Source: an uncultured Caryophanales bacterium (GTDB lineage Bacteria; Bacillota_I; Bacilli_A; RF39; UBA660). From it: a DNA stretch of 34,236 bases. Both the position numbers and the translations under genes were made by a program. A model generated the notes under the pieces. The model saw only the letters and a program-made list of their open reading frames with translations. It did no database searches and had not been told where the DNA came from. This document shows, in pieces, positions 14,641-23,648 of this stretch; positions within the stretch are counted from its first letter, which is position 1, and every line of letters starts with the position of its first letter. The stretch is from assembly GCA_905206805.1 (NCBI GenBank), contig CAJLIR010000012.1, forward strand, positions 1-34,236. Direction: 5' to 3'.

Positions 14641-15027
14641 CTAAGCACCACCTTTTAATCTTTTGACCTTAAATTTTAAAAATTGATGTCTTTGATTTAT
14701 ATCTTCAGGTTCATTTATTATATCGAATACAGCCTTATCTTCAGCTCTTGCAATTCTGCAAACACCAGTAATATCTGATCGATACATAGTTTCAATGTTT
14801 GCTGTATCTTCAATGGAATACACACCATTTACCGTTTTCTCCGTTCCACCATAAGTTTTAAAACTGCCAAAAAAAAGATTAATAGAATTACCATTTTTAT
14901 CTTTTTCTGCTAATGCTTCATCAACAGTTGGATATTCCTTATTAGTGATACCCTTTTTTGTTGAAATCTTTGGTATAAGTAAAACAAGTGGAATAGGATT
15001 GGTTATATTTATTGAAAATCCACTCAT
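14641..15027 (-). CDS. Head closure (stopper) protein, 128 aa
   Basis: Sits between the adaptor and the gp10-like protein, the place of the head-tail joining or stopper protein (SPP1 gp16-like). A beta-barrel pattern is seen, with F-G-S-F-K-T-Y-G-G-T-E in the middle and the C-terminal R-H-Q-F-L-K-F-K-V-K-R-L-K-G-G, a common ending in this family. It overlaps the upstream adaptor gene by 4 bases. Confidence 0.7.
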   Translation of the reverse strand: MSGFSINITNPIPLVLLIPKISTKKGITNKEYPTVDEALAEKDKNGNSINLFFGSFKTYGGTEKTVNGVYSIEDTANIETMYRSDITGVCRIARAEDKAVFDIINEPEDINQRHQFLKFKVKRLKGGA

Positions 15028-15275
15028 TTTCCATCACCATCCTTATATGCTAGTTGAGTAGCTCTTTGCCAAAAGTATGATGATAAATTTGCTTTTTGAA
15101 AATATACATCATCAACACCTCTTGCAATCACACCAGCTGATTTTACATCATTAACAACAGATGATGGAATTCCTCCATCTATCATCAATTGTTGTATTTC
15201 AGCAATCCAATTTTTAAGAATTGTATCTTGGTAAGTTCCTGTAATTCCCAAGCATTCCTTTACTTTTTCTAACAT
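15024..15275 (-). CDS. Head-tail adaptor (gp6-like connector), 83 aa
   Basis: Short all-helical protein of the phage DNA packaging/gp6-like connector family that binds below the portal. The motifs L-G-I-T-G-T-Y-Q-D-T-I-L-K-N-W-I, Q-Q-L-M-I-D-G-G-I and V-A-x-x-V-x-D are typical, with V-I-A-R-G-V-D-D near residues 49-56 and a C-terminal A-T-Q-L-A-Y-K-D-G. Length and order fit. Confidence 0.8.
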   Translation of the reverse strand: MLEKVKECLGITGTYQDTILKNWIAEIQQLMIDGGIPSSVVNDVKSAGVIARGVDDVYFQKANLSSYFWQRATQLAYKDGDGK

Positions 15276-15290
15276 ATTACTGCTCCTTTT

Positions 15291-15713
15291 TTAGTCTACT
15301 TTTTCAACTAATCTTCTTGTATCAGATAATAACTCACTTGCTCTTTCTTTCTCAAATTCAACAATATCATTTTCTTTATAGTCTCTATCATTGTATTTGT
15401 CTGTAAATGCAATCCTAATTTTAAGTTTTATTTTTTCATTATCTGATCTTTTGTTGTTTGTCTTTCTACTTGTTTTTTCTTTCTCTTCTTGTTCTTCTAA
15501 ATGTTCTGTCTTTTCTTCAGTTTTTTCTATAGATTCTTCATCTACATCAGTATTTTTTTCAATTGTAACTTCAGGTGAATTAACATCTATTACATCATTT
15601 TCCTTTAAATCTTCTCCTGATACAATATCATTTTCATTAATTACAACTTGTTCTTTTTCAACAATTTCATTTTTTTCAGCAGTTTCATCTGCTTGATTTT
15701 GTGTTTTTGCCAT
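15291..15713 (-). CDS. Acidic phage head-region protein, 140 aa
   Basis: The first 90 residues are low-complexity and very acidic (runs of Glu, Lys and Asp), probably disordered. The last 50 form a small domain (K-I-R-I-A-F-T-D-K-Y-N-D-R-D-Y-K-E-N-D-I-V-E-F-E) ending in L-V-E-K-V-D. Small proteins with this C-terminal domain often sit between capsid and adaptor genes in such phages. The role is not known. Confidence 0.6.
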   Translation of the reverse strand: MAKTQNQADETAEKNEIVEKEQVVINENDIVSGEDLKENDVIDVNSPEVTIEKNTDVDEESIEKTEEKTEHLEEQEEKEKTSRKTNNKRSDNEKIKLKIRIAFTDKYNDRDYKENDIVEFEKERASELLSDTRRLVEKVD

Positions 15714-15769
15714 TTTATATACTCTCCTTTTTTAAAATAATGAATTAAGGGGATTCTCATCCCCTCATC

Positions 15770-17158
15770 TTACCCTTTTACAGATTTTTTTAATAAATAG
15801 ATATAGTTTGTGTTTAATGGTTTACCATCTAAAATAACTAAACCTTTTGTAATCCATTTATTTTTATCTTCATCGAAATATCTCTTATATCCAAATGTCA
15901 TATTTGAGTTAATACCATAAGCTTTTTCAGGAACCCAGAATATTCCAAAATATTCTCCATTTGCACATAAATCAAATGATTTGAATAAATCTTGTTCTGT
16001 TCTAAGTACAGGATATTCATTGAATTTATATTGTTTATCACTAGCATCAAATCCAGCCTTATTTATTGGTTGATTATTAGCATCTTTTAAAGTACATAAA
16101 TTACCTACATAAGTTTGTTTTGCCATAGCAAATTCAGGATTAGCTCCTTCCATTCCTAAAGGTATATTAGCAAATAATTTTTTCTCCCATGCTGTCCAAT
16201 CTGCAATTTCTTCTTCTGTAAATTCTATAATGTTACTTGCTGGTATTCTTTTTAATCCTGCTGCAACATCTGTAAGAATTCCAGTTGGTTGTGCATTTCC
16301 TGTACCTTTTAAAACTGCTATATCTCTAGCTTTTAAATAAGCAGTTAATAAAGCATTTATTAATTCTTTTTCAAATACTTCTACACTTAATATGCTTTGA
16401 AGTAATGATTGTGCTATTCTTATTTCTCCAATATGGTAAGAGAATACAACACTTCCTGTAGCTCCATCAACTTTTTGATCTTCGCTGACACCATGTTCTT
16501 TGTCAGCTCCATCTGTTCCACTCCATGTAAATGTTGCATCAAAGTCAGATATTGGAACTTCAACACCACCTTGAACATTTAACATACGAACTCTTGAAGA
16601 AAATTGTCCATATGAACCTTCTATTTTTTTAATTAATTCTTGTAATACTGTATGTGGAATCAATACTCCTAATGCATCACTTGTTACTTCTCCTGCTGCT
16701 CTTGTTTCAGTGCGATATTGTGTTAATATTTCATTTAATTTTGCACTTCTTGTTCCTGTTTGAGCATATTGTTTGAAAGCCATTCTATATTCCATTGAAG
16801 AAAGTATATCTTCTTCATTATTTGAAGCTTGTCCTCTTTGATTCATTTTTGCTCCTCCTATAACGTTTAAAACTGCATTTGGATTAAATCCATTTGCACT
16901 TCTTCCTTCATTTGCTTTATCATCTTTTTTGTCATCTTTGTTATCTTCTGCACCTTCATCTTTGCCATCATCATTTCCGTTGTCTTCTTCTAATTTTTTT
17001 AATTGCTCTTCTGCATCATTAATTTCATCTCTTAATGCTATTAGTGTTTCTCCTAAACTTCTTACCTCATCAATATCTTGTGAGTTTTTCATTCTTTCTT
17101 CTTTGTCCTTTAATTCTTTTCTTTTTCTTTCAATTAAACTTTGTAAAAATTTTTTCAT
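15770..17158 (-). CDS. Major capsid protein, HK97 fold, 462 aa
   Basis: Forms the icosahedral head. The N-terminal coiled coil (residues 1-60) and acidic linker (60-85) are the delta/scaffold region normally removed by the protease encoded next to it. The capsid domain runs from about 110 to 460, with Q-Y-R-T-E-T-R-A-A-G, I-P-H-T-V-L-Q-E-L-I and R-V-R-M-L-N-V-Q-G-G-V-E-V-P, then G-T-G-N-A-Q-P-T-G-I (the hallmark G-x-G-x-x-x-P-x-G-I loop near 284) and a C-terminal P-E-K-A-Y-G-I-N-S-N-M. Confidence 0.95.
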   Translation of the reverse strand: MKKFLQSLIERKRKELKDKEERMKNSQDIDEVRSLGETLIALRDEINDAEEQLKKLEEDNGNDDGKDEGAEDNKDDKKDDKANEGRSANGFNPNAVLNVIGGAKMNQRGQASNNEEDILSSMEYRMAFKQYAQTGTRSAKLNEILTQYRTETRAAGEVTSDALGVLIPHTVLQELIKKIEGSYGQFSSRVRMLNVQGGVEVPISDFDATFTWSGTDGADKEHGVSEDQKVDGATGSVVFSYHIGEIRIAQSLLQSILSVEVFEKELINALLTAYLKARDIAVLKGTGNAQPTGILTDVAAGLKRIPASNIIEFTEEEIADWTAWEKKLFANIPLGMEGANPEFAMAKQTYVGNLCTLKDANNQPINKAGFDASDKQYKFNEYPVLRTEQDLFKSFDLCANGEYFGIFWVPEKAYGINSNMTFGYKRYFDEDKNKWITKGLVILDGKPLNTNYIYLLKKSVKG

Positions 17159-17159
17159 T

Positions 17160-17798
17160 TTAAAATCCTCCTAATAAATATTTTATTTTTAGCTTTTCAA
17201 GCTCTAATTGTTTTGGAGTAGTCTCCACCGCTCCACTTCTAGCAGTGTCCACCGCTAGTCGTGCAGTATCCACCGCACTTTTATCTCTAGCAGATATTGA
17301 AGTATCTTCATATGCAGGAAATGTAACTGCACTAACTTCAACAACTGTTGAAATTGATTTAATATGTCTTGTTGGATAATCTGTGTCTAAATCTTCCCAT
17401 TCCTCATCTTCGATTCCAAACATAAAAGACATACCTGTTATGTCTCCTCTCTCTATTGCACTATATAAATTTCTAGCTTCTGTATTATTTTCTATATCTA
17501 ATTCAACTTGAATTTCCATTCCTTTATCATCAACAGATAACTGCATTGTTGAATTTTTTGTATTTCTTCTTGATCTTGCAAGAGGTATCTTTGATTGATC
17601 ATGATTTACTAAAAATCTAACATCCTCTAAATTCGTATTTTTCAATGCTCCTTTTTCAATTACCTCTGCAAACATTCCTGCAATATCAGTTTTACTTTCA
17701 TATACTATTGGTCTTCCAATTATTATATTTCCTCTTTTTTCATCTTTTTGAGCACGTATATCGAAGTCATAATTTCTTCTAATTAACTCCTTGTTCAT
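17160..17798 (-). CDS. Prohead (HK97-type) maturation protease, 212 aa
   Basis: Serine protease (peptidase S78 type) that removes the capsid delta domain. The catalytic His is in F-L-V-N-H-D-Q-S-K-I-P-L-A-R and the Ser in G-D-I-T-G-M-S-F-M-F, with V-S-A-V-T-F-P-A-Y near the end of the domain. ATG 17798 follows GGAGG and lies inside the last codons of the portal gene (20-base overlap). The upstream part of the open frame (to 17879) is in portal sequence. The C-terminal tail contains an A-V-D-T-A-R repeat. Confidence 0.92.
   Translation of the reverse strand: MNKELIRRNYDFDIRAQKDEKRGNIIIGRPIVYESKTDIAGMFAEVIEKGALKNTNLEDVRFLVNHDQSKIPLARSRRNTKNSTMQLSVDDKGMEIQVELDIENNTEARNLYSAIERGDITGMSFMFGIEDEEWEDLDTDYPTRHIKSISTVVEVSAVTFPAYEDTSISARDKSAVDTARLAVDTARSGAVETTPKQLELEKLKIKYLLGGF
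17218..17283 (-). repeat. Imperfect short repeats in the protease tail
   Basis: Three copies of a GTCCACCGC-like unit (printed strand, at about 17221, 17248 and 17269) encode A-V-D-T-A-R, A-V-D-T-A-R and A-V-E-T-T-P. The stretch is clearly richer in G+C than its surroundings. It is probably a slippage-grown linker after the protease domain. Confidence 0.6.
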
Positions 17799-19023
17799 CT
17801 TTGTTACCTCCACCATCATTATTTTTTTGTTCATCCGTTTTATTATTCTCTGCATTTGTTTTATTACTTGACATAGCAATTTGTCCTGCTAATTCAGGAA
17901 GTGGTTTCATTCCAAATGCTGTACGAACTTCATTTTTATAGCAACTTCCACTATCAACCAGTAAATCAAATAAATCTATTTTTTGTCCTGTATCCATAAA
18001 AATCAACTCATGTGGATATAATACAACCGCATTTCCAAAGCCTTTCTCCCTTTCCGTGAATAATCCCATTGTGATTGCTTCTCCTGTTTTCTTAATTATT
18101 GGTTCAAGACTTTTTTGATAAAAAGCTTCATATTGAGCTTTTGTATAATCTCCTGTTAATATCGGAAGAGAAACTCCCCAATTTCTTAATATCTTTTCAT
18201 CAATAAATTTTAATGTTGTTGCATCTACTAATTCTATCTTGTTTTGTAATGGTATATATTCTCCTTTTATATCTAATGGTAAAAATCCACTTTCATTTTT
18301 AGAAAGTCTTTCTTCTATGGCTTTTATATTTTTTTCCATCTTTCCATCATCTAACAAAGTGTTATATTTAATTACTCCATTAATAGAAAATGAACTCTTT
18401 AGAGCTTTAGCAACTCCTTGTAATAAAGTATCATTTAACTCTAATGTTTTTAATAATGCTTTGTTATCTGGTTGTCCAAATTCATTTCCTCCCATTAGTT
18501 CATTTATTGAATATCTATATCTAATATGTATAACATCTGAATAAGCTAATATTGTCTCATATCCATTAAAAAACTTAAATTTAATTCCTAATTTTCCATT
18601 TGGATCTTGTAAAAAAGTAACATCTGTTGGTTGTATTGGATAAAGTGCTGTAAATTCTTTATCTCCTTTGTTATTTCTTACATAAGTTGGAATAATAAAA
18701 GCATTATAATTAAGAAATAATTGCCAAAATACTTTTTCAAAGAAATCACTCTGTGTCATTCTTTCATTTGGTTGATTTAATAATCTTTGAATTGTGCTAC
18801 TTTCAACAGGTACTAAATCACTTCCATTTTTTCTGATATGAAATGGATTAACTTTTGTCAATTCTGTTACTAAACATGATATAGCTTGTTGCACTACATC
18901 ACTAGCATATATATCTTGACCAAATTGTGAAAAAATTGGAATGTATCCATTTAGCATTTCAGCATATTTCATATTATCATTTTTAGGTTTCTTAAATTTG
19001 TTAATAAATTCAATTAGATTCAA
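17779..19023 (-). CDS. Portal protein, HK97-type, 414 aa
   Basis: Dodecameric portal through which DNA enters and leaves. Family signs: S-D-V-V-Q-Q-A-I-S-C-L-V-T-E-L-T-K near the N-terminus, N-x-R-M-T-Q-S-D-F-F-E-K, P-x-Y-V-R-N and Y-P-I-Q-P-T-D-V, I-H-I-R-Y-R (about 160), the W-G-V-S-L-P-I-L-T-G-D-Y-T region (about 290) and L-D-T-G-Q-K. The start is TTG 19023 after GGAGG, inside the small upstream gene. The last 30 residues are Asn/Lys-rich and probably disordered. Confidence 0.92.
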   Translation of the reverse strand: MNLIEFINKFKKPKNDNMKYAEMLNGYIPIFSQFGQDIYASDVVQQAISCLVTELTKVNPFHIRKNGSDLVPVESSTIQRLLNQPNERMTQSDFFEKVFWQLFLNYNAFIIPTYVRNNKGDKEFTALYPIQPTDVTFLQDPNGKLGIKFKFFNGYETILAYSDVIHIRYRYSINELMGGNEFGQPDNKALLKTLELNDTLLQGVAKALKSSFSINGVIKYNTLLDDGKMEKNIKAIEERLSKNESGFLPLDIKGEYIPLQNKIELVDATTLKFIDEKILRNWGVSLPILTGDYTKAQYEAFYQKSLEPIIKKTGEAITMGLFTEREKGFGNAVVLYPHELIFMDTGQKIDLFDLLVDSGSCYKNEVRTAFGMKPLPELAGQIAMSSNKTNAENNKTDEQKNNDGGGNKDEQGVN

Positions 19024-19168
19024 TGCTTTTTACCTCCTTAATTTCTAAAATATCACATCCTCTATTATTCATATAAAAAGAATACATTGCCTCTTCTTGA
19101 TTTATCGCATTAATATTCTCGATACGAATATTATAATTTTTTTGATATTTAATTCTATATTTTTTCAT
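19010..19168 (-). CDS. Small protein between TerL and portal, 52 aa
   Basis: ATG 19168 follows AAGGAG. The frame runs 52 codons and overlaps the portal start by 14 bases. The N-terminus is basic (MKKYRIKYQKNYNIRIENIN) with A-x-x-Q-E-E-A-M-Y-S-F-Y-M and a final C-D-I-L-E-I-K-E-V strand, a compact beta-alpha-beta pattern. Small genes of this kind are common before the portal. The role is unknown. Confidence 0.7.
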   Translation of the reverse strand: MKKYRIKYQKNYNIRIENINAINQEEAMYSFYMNNRGCDILEIKEVKSIESN

Positions 19169-19181
19169 CTACTTCTCCTTA

Positions 19182-20846
19182 CTATCTTATAAGTTTATGA
19201 AATTCATTACGATAACGTCTATATACTTCATATAGAATAATCAATGTAACTGCTCCATCAATTCTTTTACTTGCTTGATTCTTAACTTTTACACACATTA
19301 TATTTCCATAGTTGTCCATTTCCATTGCTGAATTTCCTAAACACCATTTGTCCATAGAATTTTTATTGTAGTTAATTTTTTGGTCTTGTAACTCGGCTTC
19401 TACAAGTTTCATTGCATTTGATAAAACTTTTCCTTGTAAAATCATTTCTGTTTCAAAACTAAATTCATTCATTCTATCTGTAAATGGTTTTGAAAATCTT
19501 TGATCATAACCTGCCATGTAAGTTTTTATTCCATAATTTTTATATAATTCATAAAACCAATCTGCTATTTTAGATATATCAATTTCATTTCCCTCATGTA
19601 TTGTAAGTAATCCTTCTCTTGCCCATTCTTCATATTTTGCTCCTGCTTCTTTATCGTTACTATCCTGTAATTTACTTTCTGGTATCCAATAATGCGAATA
19701 TACATATTTGGTTTTATCATTTGGTTTCATCAATAATATTTTTGCATTTGATAAGTCTGTTGTTTCTGATAAGTCAACAGCACCCAAACAAAAAGAACCT
19801 CTAAAATCTTCTAGATTAAAAGGTTCTGTTTCATAGCTATAATCTTCAAGCATTAGCCATGATTGAGCATTATTTTGTTTTATATTAAAATCTTTACAAA
19901 GAGTATGCATTCTTTTTGATTTTGATGTTTTAGATTTTTCAATTTCCCCTCTTAATGACTTCCACTTTTTTACCACTCCTAAACCCGGATTTGATTTATA
20001 CCAACTTTGTTCATCTTGCCATATTTCTTCTTCACTATCTTGTGTATATAGCCATGGTAAATAATGTATATCATTAGTTTCATCAAATAAAACTTCTCTT
20101 GCGTATTTTAATTCATTATCTAAATAACCATCATTTATAAAACCTTCAGTTGTTAAATTTATAAATAATGGTTCATCTTTTGTTGACATTGATTTCTGCC
20201 CTGCCTCTGCTATTTCATCATTTGGTGCATCGTGGCTTTCATCCATATACATTTTGTCTATATTTCTACCATCTTTGTTTTGAGTCTTACTCGACATTTT
20301 AAAAATAGTAATATTCTTTTTTGTATTGCATATAGCAGACATATTTTTATGTGTAATTCTCGAATGTGGATCTATTCTTTTTCTCATATTGTCTATTTCA
20401 TTCCATAAAAGGCTAGCCTGTTTGTCATCATTAGATGCACAAACAATATCCATTCCACCTTCTCCAATTCTTAAATCAGTATGAGCATCTGCTGCCATTA
20501 ATGTTGTTTTGCCGTTTTTTCTTGCAATTAGTAAAATTACATTTTGAAATCTTCTTGCCCACCTATTTAATTCTTCATCGAAAAACTTAAAAGAATATAC
20601 AACTTCTATAAATGCCTTCTCCCAAAGCAATAATTGCATTGGAACATTATAGAATGGCTTTTTACTTTGTAAACACAAATTTTCCATAAATTCTATTCTT
20701 AAATGGCTTTCACTTGTATCATATCTGTATTGGGGATTATCTAAATCTTTAATTAATTTTTGTAATTCTGTTTTTAATTCTAATCCAACTATTATATTTC
20801 CTTTTTGTATTTCTTCATAATATTGTTTTAAATAATTAACCTCCAA
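19182..20846 (-). CDS. Terminase large subunit, 554 aa
   Basis: ATP-driven DNA packaging motor and genome-cutting nuclease. The ATPase shows a Walker A-like A-R-K-N-G-K-T-T (residues 108-115) and Walker B M-Y-M-D-E-S (199-204), then N-L-T-T-E-G (coupling motif, about 230-235). The nuclease domain begins at G-A-V-D-L-S (Asp358) and includes an acidic site in D-G-A-V near the C-terminus. Length is normal for the lactococcal/HK97-like TerL group. It overlaps the 104-aa upstream gene by 11 bases. Confidence 0.95.
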   Translation of the reverse strand: MEVNYLKQYYEEIQKGNIIVGLELKTELQKLIKDLDNPQYRYDTSESHLRIEFMENLCLQSKKPFYNVPMQLLLWEKAFIEVVYSFKFFDEELNRWARRFQNVILLIARKNGKTTLMAADAHTDLRIGEGGMDIVCASNDDKQASLLWNEIDNMRKRIDPHSRITHKNMSAICNTKKNITIFKMSSKTQNKDGRNIDKMYMDESHDAPNDEIAEAGQKSMSTKDEPLFINLTTEGFINDGYLDNELKYAREVLFDETNDIHYLPWLYTQDSEEEIWQDEQSWYKSNPGLGVVKKWKSLRGEIEKSKTSKSKRMHTLCKDFNIKQNNAQSWLMLEDYSYETEPFNLEDFRGSFCLGAVDLSETTDLSNAKILLMKPNDKTKYVYSHYWIPESKLQDSNDKEAGAKYEEWAREGLLTIHEGNEIDISKIADWFYELYKNYGIKTYMAGYDQRFSKPFTDRMNEFSFETEMILQGKVLSNAMKLVEAELQDQKINYNKNSMDKWCLGNSAMEMDNYGNIMCVKVKNQASKRIDGAVTLIILYEVYRRYRNEFHKLIR

Positions 20847-21150
20847 ATTTTTGTCGCTCCTCTAGGAATTTTTGAACTGGATCGTCTTCTATTTCATGTC
20901 CATTTATCATAGAATACAACATTCTTATTGCATTCATATAGCTTTGTGAACATTCTTTATACAATTTTGAAGCTTTAGTTGTTCTTTGTTGGGTTGGATT
21001 TTTAGGATTTACTTGTATAAATGGTAATTTTTTTAATTCCTCCATTCGTTCTTCCAAAAAGGCTATATTGTCTAACATTGGATTTATTAATTGTTTCTTG
21101 TTATCCTCTATATCTTTAAAAATTTCATCTAAATTTTCCCTTCTTGTCAA
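20836..21150 (-). CDS. Terminase small subunit candidate, 104 aa
   Basis: Helical protein directly before TerL with the pattern I-x-P-M-L-D-N-I-A-F-L-E-E-R-M-E-E-L-K-K-L-P-F-I-x-V-N-P-K-N-P and a C-terminal D-P-V-Q-K-F-L-E-E-R. Proteins like this before TerL are commonly called terminase small subunits in Firmicute phages. The start is TTG 21150, with AAGAAGG upstream. A second TerS-like gene lies at 21958-22584, so which one binds the packaging site is open. Confidence 0.65.
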   Translation of the reverse strand: MTRRENLDEIFKDIEDNKKQLINPMLDNIAFLEERMEELKKLPFIQVNPKNPTQQRTTKASKLYKECSQSYMNAIRMLYSMINGHEIEDDPVQKFLEERQKFGG

Positions 21151-21221
21151 ATATAATCCCTTCTTTCTGTATCTATTTTTTTAAATTCAAAAAAAATGAA
21201 AATTTTACTTCGTGTGAAAAA

Positions 21222-21276
21222 GATGTTCCCCTTACAGTCCCCACTCCCAAAACAAAGATATGCCTTGGCGGGGGGC
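21222..21276. other. Candidate cos/packaging-initiation region
   Basis: Between the HNH-kinase stop (21276) and the TerS start (21150) lies a 125-base non-coding stretch. Inside it are a TGGCGGGGGGC block (21266-21276) and C-rich blocks at 21228-21231 and 21239-21247, striking in this AT-rich genome. In phages with an HNH gene next to the terminase, cos lies here and HNH helps cleave it. The evidence is composition and position only. Confidence 0.4.
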
Positions 21277-21944
21277 TATTCTTGAAAACTCTCAAACCAT
21301 TCGTTTATATATTTTTTCCAGTTTTCATCTTTTGCTCTACTTAAACATATTTCTTTATCACAATCAATATATATAAGCTCTGCACCTAACTTATCAGCAA
21401 GTCTTTGTCTTTCCATCTTCAATGGATAAGTTCCTACAATAAAAGCATTCTGCCAATTTCCTAATCTCATTTTTACTTGATCTATTAGACAATTTCTTGT
21501 TTCAAAAGTGTTTTGTTGTAGTTTTCTTGGTTTATTGTACTTATCGCAAAAACTTATGCATTCCCATATTTTATCTATATCTATTATTAAATCATCTGCT
21601 GTTCCCATACTTTCAACCCATGTTGATTTACCTGCACATGGCGAACCATAAACTATATATACTTTTTTAGGTAGTTCATATCCAAATCTATGATGCACTG
21701 CATTATGACATTTAAAATGTATAAGCATTATGTTGTCAGGATTAAGACTTATATTATAATCATTTACATTACTATTATTTAATGGTATTTTATGATGTCC
21801 TATACAGTCATAAGCTTTTACTATTTCCTCTCCGCAATATTCACAAAGTAATTTACCACTTTCATTTACTCTTTCTAACTTTAATGTTTGTAACAGATTC
21901 TTCCATTCTTTTGATTTATATAAATCATGAGCATTCTCAAACAT
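21276..21944 (-). CDS. HNH endonuclease fused to a P-loop kinase-like domain, 222 aa
   Basis: Residues 1-90 hold an HNH nuclease: Cys34-x-x-Cys37, a G-H-H-K-I-P core (His50, His51), Asn71, then H-F-K-C-H-N-A-V-H-H (Cys79, His80, His84). A second domain starts at 95 with V-Y-I-V-Y-G-S-P-C-A-G-K-S-T (Walker A 100-108), I-I-D-I-D-K (Walker B-like) and a C-terminal L-I-Y-I-D-C-D-K-E-I-C-L-S-R-A, as in small ATP-dependent kinases. The ATG chosen (21944) has AAAGGA at the right distance. HNH proteins next to TerL act with it at cos in several phages. A kinase attached suggests end processing, which is inference. Confidence 0.85.
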   Translation of the reverse strand: MFENAHDLYKSKEWKNLLQTLKLERVNESGKLLCEYCGEEIVKAYDCIGHHKIPLNNSNVNDYNISLNPDNIMLIHFKCHNAVHHRFGYELPKKVYIVYGSPCAGKSTWVESMGTADDLIIDIDKIWECISFCDKYNKPRKLQQNTFETRNCLIDQVKMRLGNWQNAFIVGTYPLKMERQRLADKLGAELIYIDCDKEICLSRAKDENWKKYINEWFESFQE

Positions 21945-21957
21945 ATTTTTCATTCCT

Positions 21958-22584
21958 TTACCATAAATCATTTTCAGCTTGTTTTTCTTTTAATTCTAAT
22001 TCACGTTTACTAAATCCTAGCTTTATCATATTTTCCCTACTTTTTCTTTTAGCTTCTGTAACTCTTGTAAGTCCATCTTCTATTCTTTGTATTTTATCAA
22101 GAGTTGCTTCCGCTTCTGTTGTAGTTTCTATATTTCCTTGACTATTGTTTTTCTTTTTTATACTTCCTATTGTCATATCTGTTTTGGACTTCTCTAATGT
22201 CATTATTCTTCGCATCATTCTAAACTCTCTAATTGTCAATAATTTATATTCTTCTATATATTCATTTAACAACAAACTATCTGTATTTTCTACTTTTATT
22301 TTCTTAAATATATCTTTTTCTTCATCTGTTAATACATCTTGAAATATACTTTCGTATTCTCCTGTTGTAACCGCATTCTTATTTCCCATTGGTGGCTGTC
22401 CACCTTTGTTGTTTTTTGCATTTTTATTACCTTTTAGAACTTGGCTTTTATCTCTTGTTAGATTATATTTTCGTATAATCTTTTTTAAATCAGGCAAGGT
22501 AATGTTGTATTTTTTAAATATGTCTTTATATCGCATTCCCTGTAAATAATCATTCTTTATTTTTTCTTCTTTATTTTGTGTCAA
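21958..22584 (-). CDS. Phage terminase small subunit-like protein, 208 aa
   Basis: N-terminal helix-turn-helix (residues about 6-45, D-Y-L-Q-G-M-R-Y-K-D-I-F-K-K-Y-N-I), then the marker segment G-N-K-N-A-K-N-N-K-G-G-Q-P-P and G-N-K-N-A-V-T-T-G-E-Y-E (about 52-77), typical of the Phage_terminase small subunit family. The C-terminal half is helical and charged. The start is TTG 22584 after GGAGGTG. It recognises packaging-site DNA and recruits TerL if it is the working TerS. Confidence 0.8.
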   Translation of the reverse strand: MTQNKEEKIKNDYLQGMRYKDIFKKYNITLPDLKKIIRKYNLTRDKSQVLKGNKNAKNNKGGQPPMGNKNAVTTGEYESIFQDVLTDEEKDIFKKIKVENTDSLLLNEYIEEYKLLTIREFRMMRRIMTLEKSKTDMTIGSIKKKNNSQGNIETTTEAEATLDKIQRIEDGLTRVTEAKRKSRENMIKLGFSKRELELKEKQAENDLW

Positions 22585-22603
22585 TACAACTCACCCACCT
22601 CCA

Positions 22604-23638
22604 TCACTTTCTTAAATAATCTAAAAGCTGCACTTTTATTTCTTTTGCAATTTTTTTCATCATTATTGGTGGAACACTCATTCCACATATATATTGAACT
22701 TGTTGTCCACAAAAATTATAATCTTGTGGAAATGTTTGAATTAACTTTATATCTCTATCGCTAATTGATGCTGGTACATCAAATCTTAAAAATAAACTTC
22801 CTGCAGCTAATGTATTTGGTATCCTGTCATCTTTTACAAATTGTGTATTAAAACTACTAATCTTTCCATTTTCTGTTCTTTCGATAGTATCACATAAACT
22901 ATTATCTTTTTTGCTTCTTTTTAGCCATCTTTGATATAACATAGTCTCTTTATTGATTGGTTTATAATTTGTATCTTTTATTTGTCCATATGTTATAAAT
23001 TCTTCATTAAATTCTAACTTTATCTTTGGTAATTCTAAATCCTTTCTTGTTGCTATAAAGAAAACTCTTTCTCTTTTTTGTGGTACACCCATTCTTGCTG
23101 AATTTAATAAAAATATTTGTGTTCTATATCCAACTTCATCCAATTTTTTAATAATTAGATTGATATATCCTTTAGCATTTCCCATCAATATACCCTTTAC
23201 ATTTTCGGCAACAATTATTTTAGGTTTTAATTTTCCTGCTAACTTTATAAATTCAAAAAACAAATCATCTAAAATTTGATATGCTTGTCCTTCTCTAAAT
23301 TTTTTACTTTTTCCCCAGTTTTTTTCTCTTTCTCCTGCTAATGAAAAAGTGCTACATGGAGGACTTCCATCTAATATATCTAAATTATATAAATCTTTAG
23401 GATAATCTTTTAAGGCATTCATTTCTTGAATTGGCATACAATAATTATATTTAGGATTATGATTCTTTATATATACCTCATTTATTTTTTTATCTATTTC
23501 ACAATTTCCTATAACATTATATCCTGCTAGTTTATATCCCATAGTTGAACCACCACCACATGAAAAACAAGAAAAGACATTATAATTATTTTTTGGAACT
23601 TGTTTTAAATCTGTTAGATTCCATTCGTATTCTGACAT
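22604..23638 (-). CDS. DNA (cytosine-5) methyltransferase, 344 aa
   Basis: Transfers a methyl group from S-adenosylmethionine to cytosine C5. Conserved motifs appear in order: I (V-F-S-C-F-S-C-G-G-G, residues 21-30), IV (G-S-P-P-C-S, catalytic Cys95), VI (A-E-N-V-K-G, 144-149), VIII (Q-K-R-E-R-V-F-F, 187-194), then a target region and motifs IX/X near V-P-A-S-I-S and C-G-M-S-V-P-P at the C-terminus. No restriction endonuclease gene is next to it, so it is likely an orphan enzyme that protects phage DNA or marks a packaging or replication site. Confidence 0.93.
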   Translation of the reverse strand: MSEYEWNLTDLKQVPKNNYNVFSCFSCGGGSTMGYKLAGYNVIGNCEIDKKINEVYIKNHNPKYNYCMPIQEMNALKDYPKDLYNLDILDGSPPCSTFSLAGEREKNWGKSKKFREGQAYQILDDLFFEFIKLAGKLKPKIIVAENVKGILMGNAKGYINLIIKKLDEVGYRTQIFLLNSARMGVPQKRERVFFIATRKDLELPKIKLEFNEEFITYGQIKDTNYKPINKETMLYQRWLKRSKKDNSLCDTIERTENGKISSFNTQFVKDDRIPNTLAAGSLFLRFDVPASISDRDIKLIQTFPQDYNFCGQQVQYICGMSVPPIMMKKIAKEIKVQLLDYLRK

Positions 23639-23648
23639 TGTATTCTCC

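Noticed and set aside
22604..23638. Complete restriction-modification system
   Set aside because: Only the methyltransferase is present. The neighbours are ParB-like and terminase genes. The HNH proteins are of packaging or homing type.
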